Assembly: GCA_030035585.1 (NCBI GenBank)
Contig: CM057469.1
Location: 62,141,501 to 62,205,500 of the forward strand
Source: Dugong dugon
Taxonomy: Eukaryota > Chordata > Mammalia > Sirenia > Dugongidae
DNA: 64,000 nt
Direction: 5' to 3'
A program made the position numbers and the translations under genes. Each line of letters starts with the position of its first letter. Position 1 is the first letter of the stretch. The notes beneath the pieces are model-generated. The model saw only the letters and a list, made by a program, of their open reading frames with translations. It had not been told where the DNA came from and did not search any database. Positions 58,975 to 64,000 of the stretch are shown here, one piece after another.

Positions 58975-59178
58975 AAACCAGAAAAAACAGTTGTCATGGA
59001 ATCAATATCGACTCACGGTGACCCCATGTGTGTCAAAGCAGAACTGTGCTTCATAGGGTTTTCAGTGGCTGATGTTTTCACGGTAGATCACCTGGACTGT
59101 CTTCTGAGGTGCCTCTAGGTGGACTGAATCTGCTAACCTTTTGGTTACTAGTTGAACTTGTTAACCATTTGTACCAAC
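58975..59178 (-). repeat. AfroSINE copy, antisense
   Basis: 'atggaatcaatatcgactca' to 'ttaaccatttgtaccaac', diverged. Confidence 0.85.
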
Positions 59179-59974
59179 AATGAGATTTAGGATACCTCAC
59201 TGAATACGATTTATCAACAGAATATGATTAAATGGAATTTATTGGTTAATTTGCAGGAGAGTTCATTTTAATAATTTTTGAATGCTGAGTTTGATATGTT
59301 ATTTATGTCTATTTGGGCAAGTTCCTTCACTAACAATAACAACAACAACAAAACAAAGCTTTCTATACAGTTTTAAGTTTCCCAATTAAAATACCACAGT
59401 CATCCGGTTCAACTGGATTGATGGCTATGTCATCAGTGTACTTGCTAAGGAACCTAGTCGATGTGTAATCTGTCTTTTCCTGATTCCCAAGTGTATGTTA
59501 AAAGGCCTGTCTTCTGTTAGAGATGGCAATAAAAGAAATATAAGACATAGTAGAGGAAGGGCAATGTGCCAACTTGAAAGTGACCAGTAGAATTTGGACA
59601 AAACCTGCCTGAGATTCAAGTTGAAAACTACTCTTCTTCAGTAACTCTCTCTAAAAGTGGTCTTTAAGAAAGCTACTCACTTAGTAAAAGAACAGAGATA
59701 AAAGTATTTTTATGTATCCAGCAGCACAATATTTACTGAGCAATAACACACTGTTTCATGCTGCAATACAAAAGCTGGAAAGGGAAAACAACAACCAAAC
59801 AAACACATCCATGCTTCACAGCAGTTCTCTTAAAACATTTTAACAACTAAATACATGTAAAGCAAAAAATATATGCATCAAAAGATAAGACTCTATTAAC
59901 ATTCACAGAGAAGTGAAATGATTTTCACCTCCTGAATTGGGTGTCCAGATAAGGGAGATTTAAAAAAAAAAAAA
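59179..59974. other. Unassigned intronic stretch
   Basis: No exon or named repeat. A short AAC microsatellite is near 59333-59351. Confidence 0.4.
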
Positions 59975-60108
59975 GCAAACCAAATCAATTGCCATCAAGT
60001 CAATTCCAACTCATAGCAACCCTATATGAAAGAGTCAAACTGACCCTTAGGATGTCTAAGATGCAGCTGGTGGATTCGAATCATTTTAACCACTGTCCTA
60101 CTGGAGCT
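59975..60108 (-). repeat. AfroSINE copy, antisense, internally deleted
   Basis: 'ccatcaagtcaattccaact' to 'ccactgtcctactggagc'. The middle is shortened relative to other copies. Confidence 0.85.
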
Positions 60109-60129
60109 CCAAGGGAAATAAGGACAGAA

Positions 60130-60180
60130 GTTGTGCCTGGCACATATTAATCACTTCATAAATCTTTGCTGAATGTTCTT
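60130..60180 (+). repeat. MIR 3'-end fragment
   Basis: 'gtgcctggcacatattaatc' and 'aaatctttgctgaatg' resemble the MIR tail consensus. Short and low confidence. Confidence 0.45.
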
Positions 60181-60344
60181 AAGTGAGTTTTTGGAAGGAT
60201 GATTAGATTGAGATCAATGGAAGATGGAGAGATTACTCTGAGCAGTGGAAACAAGGGGAACAAAGATCACGGAGGTTCAATCATGTGTGGATATTTATGA
60301 AGAATAAAACCACTGTAATTTGCTTGAACTTTAGAATTTATTAA

Positions 60345-60550
60345 TGGAAGTTGTATGCTGTTAAGGTGATTCTGACTTACAGTGACACTACAGGACAGAG
60401 TAGAACTGCCCCATAGGATTTCCTAGACTGTAAACTTTACTGGAGCAGATCGCCAGGTCTTTTCTCCTGCAGAGCAGTTGGTGGGTTCAAACTGAGGACC
60501 CTTTTGGTTAGCCCCTGAGTACTTTAACCATTGCACCACCAGGGCTCCTT
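60345..60550 (-). repeat. AfroSINE copy, antisense
   Basis: 'tgctgttaaggtgattctga' to 'attgcaccaccagggctcc', with a well-preserved head. Confidence 0.9.
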
Positions 60551-61506
60551 TGAATGAGAGTAACCAGGGATAATGCTTGAAACCCCATTATCAGTTTACA
60601 AGAGTATCTTTCCCCCCAGCCACACCTCTCAGAATGATGCCATTCTCATTCTTTATTTTCAGATAAACAACTTCATATTTTACAGTGCTTCCTATCACAC
60701 CATTTAATAGTTTTAATTATTTTGGAACATCAACTTTGATTGCTACCAGAATGAAGAAAAATGAATTTCCCTGGTTTAATCCTTTGTTAGCTGAATTGCT
60801 ACGTGTATCTTTTACAAAGGACAAAATAGATAAATATAGAATTAAAAAAATAAGGAAAAATAGTGTTATTTTGATATAAGGCCTTGAGCTTGAGAAGCAT
60901 ACCAGCCTCATTTTCTCAAAAGCACTATAAAAAAAAAAAATTATACATTTTCAAAAAAGGGCAGTAATATTCACTCAGAAATGGATAAACATTCCTAAAT
61001 AAATATTTCTAGAGGACATTCATCAGAATTTAGTAATTATATCTTTGTTGTATTTTTCCATTGTTTTTACTGATCTTTTTTTTAATGAATATTTTATATT
61101 CAAATTCTCTTTACTGAAAATGTGAAAGGCAAAGGAAGTGATAAAAGAAGTAAATGGAGAACTATAAATAGCAGCATATTTCTTAGCCCTGCAAAGTCTA
61201 ACAGATACAATCACCTTTACCCTCTTCCTCTGAATTTACGTTTTTGTGTGATTTTAATCTTGGAGGTACTTAAAAAAGGTATACACGTAATGTGACTCCA
61301 AAACTGACCTCCTCAAATAGCTTTGTAGGTTTAAGAAATAAATTTTCCCAGTCCCCAAATAACTAATAAAAGTGAAAAATTCAGCTAAATAGTACTATTA
61401 TTAACTGTATTTAATACTAAATACAATAATACAATTAATTGTATTATTTATTTAAATAAAGTATTATTTTTATTAATGTCCAGTATTATGTTTTGTTTTT
61501 CCTGAG
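60551..61506. other. Intron before the first SCR exon
   Basis: AT-rich with no recognised element. It ends in a T-rich tract and the 'tcctgag' acceptor at 61506. Confidence 0.45.
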
Positions 61507-61686
61507 AGAACTTGCAATATTCCAGAAATAAAACATATGGTGAAAATCAACCTAAACAAGCCTTCCCAGCTGCTATAGGAAAATATTTCTCCTATACCTG
61601 TGATCATAGCTATGTATCTGCTTCACAGTCTCTCTGGACTCGAACCTGCACAGAGGAAGGACCGTCACCAATACCAAAGTGTTGCA
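61507..61686 (+). pseudogene. CFHR first-SCR-like exon (CFH SCR6-like), first cysteine lost
   Basis: 180-bp segment open in the phase-1 frame, with donor 'A|gtgcgt' at 61687. From about residue 12 it matches the first SCR of CFHR1/2-type proteins: 'FPAAIGKYFSYTC', 'SLWTRTCTEEG', 'PIPKC'. The first 11-12 codons read an alternative phase; the expected 'CNIPEIKHG' is present in another frame at 61513-61540. Small indels near the exon start and near 61535 add up to a multiple of three, so the frame recovers but the first cysteine is lost. The donor has C at +4, weaker than consensus. In CFHR1/2/5 this SCR mediates dimerisation; here the fold is probably compromised. Confidence 0.75.
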
Positions 61687-62458
61687 GTGCGTAAATGCTC
61701 TCACCATTATCAGAAAGAATCATTCATGAGTAGAGTGAGAGATGCCAGAAAGGATGAGTCTTCACAGTCACAGGGGTGGGGACTAGATGAGCTAACATAT
61801 ATGTCAGTCTTCATCTTTTTATAAGGAGTTATGTAAATCTAATAAGGAAAAAAATGTATACTTTTGCTAAATAATTATATCTAAATATTTTAGTTTTAAA
61901 TACTACTTTTAAATACAGCAATTTTAACTAATAAACACTCATTTTACAATTGTGTGAACACAGCTTTTTTCCAAGAAACTCCATTTTTTTGTATATTTCA
62001 TGTAAAATTTTATATTCTTCTGAATATTCAAGCTGCAATTTTGTTTATACTATTTTCCCTATTTTTGTGTTTTCCAGTATCACATATTTTTGTTCCTTAA
62101 TGTGTTATTCTTTCAATGAATGTAGAGAAAAGGCAGAAAGTGAAAAAGAGAGGATCCTGACAGCCAGGAGCACACTAAGGAGAAAAAAGGCTTTTGCCTC
62201 CACCTCTGGAAAGCAACTCATGAGACTCAAATGAGAAATAAAAATGGTAACTTTTTTAATATCTAAAACAGTCTTACAAGTAAAAGTTGCTTTCTATTAC
62301 AAAGAAATGATTGGTGGAACTGCATATTTATTTTTCTTTTTTAACACGCACAAACTAATTTTTAAGTAATTTTTACACGTGATTTCTTTTTTGAGGATTG
62401 TAAAATGCAATACTTTTTAAATTCCATGTTACCCATTATTCATCTTTTGGGTCTTTAG
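61687..62458. other. Intron between the two SCR exons of the second copy
   Basis: 772 bp, AT-rich, free of recognisable SINE or L1. It ends 'tgggtctttag' at 62458. Confidence 0.6.
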
Positions 62459-62632
62459 GACAGTGTTTTCCTTCGGTGGAAAATGGGAGTTCGTCATCTT
62501 CAGGGCAAATACATCTGGAAGGTGACACTGTTCAAATTTTCTGTGACACGGGCTACAAGCTTGCAGATAATCAGAGCAGCATTACATGTATGGAAGATGA
62601 CTGGTCCTCTCCTCCCAAATGCAGCCCTGCTG
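62459..62632 (+). CDS. CFHR second-SCR exon, intact (partial gene)
   Basis: 174-bp exon, phase 1 at both ends, acceptor 'ctttag', strong donor 'G|gtaagt' at 62633. It encodes one complete SCR: 'QCFPSVENG' start, '[16 protein letters not shown]' in the middle, '[14 protein letters not shown]' at the end. All four cysteines (62464, 62548, 62590, 62620 region) and the conserved Trp are present. It resembles SCR2 of human CFHR1/CFHR2. There are no stops. CFHR proteins are secreted plasma modulators that compete with factor H for C3b. Downstream exons would lie beyond the window. Whether this gene is expressed is doubtful given the damaged exons 1 and 2. Confidence 0.8.
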
Positions 62633-62997
62633 GTAAGTAAAATACTGTCCTATAAGCACCAGGTGTGTTTTCGATTTTATAAAATCAAAGAAATAACTAT
62701 ATTAAATATATGCATTACTGCTTTTCTTGTTTTTGTAACCTTTTCACTCTATGGTTCCAGTTGTCTAAGGAAGTATACAAATCTGTGGCTAGTCACTAGA
62801 AAATCAATGTGTCTACTCTAATAAATTAAATACAGCTAATAATAGAAAACACTAGTCAAGAGTATAGTGAAAATCCTTGAATGATACTGTTTCAGTAACT
62901 CAAATTCAATGTGTATAGTGAAATTACGCAAAATAAGACTAAAGATAAAATTTTAAATAAAAGTCATAGTTAAAATATCATTTGTCATACGTGTTTA
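62633..62997. other. Intron after SCR2
   Basis: AT-rich intronic sequence, nothing recognised. Confidence 0.5.
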
Positions 62998-63160
62998 TTA
63001 AAAAATCCGTTGCCGTCGAGTTGATTCCGACTCATAGCTACGCTATAGGACAGAGTAGAACTGCTCCTTAGGGTTTCCGAGGAGCGGTTGGTGGATTGGA
63101 ACTGCTGACCTTCTTGGTTAGCAGCCAAACGCTTAACGACTGCACAACCAGGACCCCTAA
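62998..63160 (-). repeat. AfroSINE copy, antisense, well preserved
   Basis: 'cgttgccgtcgagttgattc' to 'tgcacaaccaggacccc'. It keeps several CpGs, so it is among the younger copies. Its flanks 'gtcatacgtgttt' (62986-62998) and 'gtcgtatgagttt' (63164-63176) look like an imperfect target duplication. Confidence 0.9.
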
Positions 63161-63176
63161 GAGTCGTATGAGTTTT

Positions 63177-64000
63177 GATTCGTGACAATCCCCTCCCGGC
63201 CCCGCCCCGACCTCCCAAACCAACACCGCACACATCCCCGAAGGGCGCCTCCGGCCAACCAGAAGAGACAACAGAACCAGACTCCAGAAAGGTCGGAAGG
63301 ATTCATGGACCGGGGCCCGTCCGCACCCAGCCCCAGAGGGGCGAGCTGGACGCGTGCACCATTCCGGGGAGGAGAGTCCATTCCGGGAGAGCAGCCTTCG
63401 GCTCCACGTCCCCAGCGGGCGGTGGCCGCAGCGGGAGCGGAGCGATGGGTCGCCGGCGGCCGGTGAAGCGATACACACTGGGGTGCGGCCTCGGATCAGA
63501 AGCCCCATGGACGACGAGACGTGGGCGGGCGGCGAAGTGGGGGGCGGGGGGGTAGTCGGACCTCACCAACCCACTACGGTCACGGAAACTCACGGACCCT
63601 TCGGGCAATCATCGCGTGCTCGACTGCCGCACACCACCGACCAACCCGGCGCGCGCGAGGCCTAGGCCCAGTCCGAGGGCACAACGCCGGGGACACCATC
63701 AGCCGGAGCGACACTCAACATGGAGAGGCCGGCTTCGGTCCCGGACCGGGGGCCAAGTGGCACGACCGGTCGGACGACGGGAGATCGACAACGGCGAGGA
63801 GGCTGTGGCGCGCGGAAAGGCCAGCGGGCGCTGCCGGGGCGGGGGCGCGGGCGCGGGCAATCCTTGAACGCAGTCGCGGGGAAAACGAACACGTGGTCTT
63901 ATCGGCAGAGCATCCAGCACAAGGGCGGTCCTGTGACGGCTGAACGCCAGCTGGCCTCGGCAACGCTGAAAACCTCCCACGGCGCGGCCCCGCCACCAAG
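63177..64000. other. GC-rich, CpG-dense block of unknown identity
   Basis: Composition changes within about 20 bases from AT-rich intron to GC-rich sequence full of CpG, with runs such as 'gcgggcgctgccggggcggg'. Long open frames appear on both strands in several phases, as expected from composition alone; none shows a domain. No splice site or TATA element was identified. Candidates are a CpG island, a ribosomal DNA spacer-like insertion, a recent LTR, or an assembly junction. Confidence 0.6.

Noticed and set aside
63175-63999. Long frames on both strands in the GC-rich end
   Set aside because: GC-rich DNA lacks stop codons by composition. All phases look alike and no domain or start context stands out.

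Overview
This is mammalian, intron-type genomic DNA with no prokaryotic features. The lineage marker is a SINE present in about 15 copies. It has a head resembling 'ccctggtggtgcagtggttaa' (here always diverged), a TGG-CTGCTAACC-like box B region, and a tail resembling 'gtcgactcgacggcaatgg' (also diverged). This is the AfroSINE family, so the source is an afrotherian. Long L1s, MaLR LTRs and RTE fragments fit a paenungulate such as elephant, but the species is inference.

The only host-gene content is a set of short consensus repeat (SCR/CCP/sushi) exons of the complement factor H (CFH) / CFH-related (CFHR) family, all on the + strand. A first, decayed gene copy has an SCR3-like partial exon near 6.04 kb, an SCR19-like exon at 27.54 kb with an in-frame TAA, and a terminal SCR20-like exon at 28.50 kb that has lost one of its four conserved cysteines. 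A second copy starts with a probable signal-peptide exon relic at 57.67 kb. It continues with a first-SCR exon at 61.51 kb (open, but missing the first cysteine) and a well-preserved second-SCR exon at 62.46 kb, then runs off the window. This is the layout of a tandem CFHR cluster, with the end of one paralogue followed about 30 kb later by the start of the next.

Nearly everything else is mobile DNA. From left to right: an old antisense L1 (0.8-3.65 kb) holds an L1-mobilised retrocopy of a retroviral env 3' end (0.87-1.70 kb) and an antisense MaLR LTR. RTE and AfroSINE copies follow. A sense L1 starts at 8.31 kb and is split by a full-length second L1 (11.9-20.03 kb), an AfroSINE, an L1 3'-end insertion with a possible 3' transduction (21.57-22.72 kb) and a complete MaLR provirus (23.375-25.417 kb). 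A full-length antisense L1 lies at 29.0-36.73 kb. Another antisense L1 (40.5-48.33 kb) carries a solo MaLR LTR. A class I endogenous retrovirus on the - strand (48.33-55.21 kb) keeps 5' LTR, PBS, gag, RT, RNase H and the start of integrase, is hit by three MaLR LTRs, and lacks its 3' half.

The last ~830 bases (from about 63.17 kb) switch abruptly from AT-rich intron to GC-rich, CpG-dense sequence of unknown identity. All L1, ERV and MaLR reading frames are broken by stops or frameshifts. No tRNA, rRNA or CRISPR feature was recognised.
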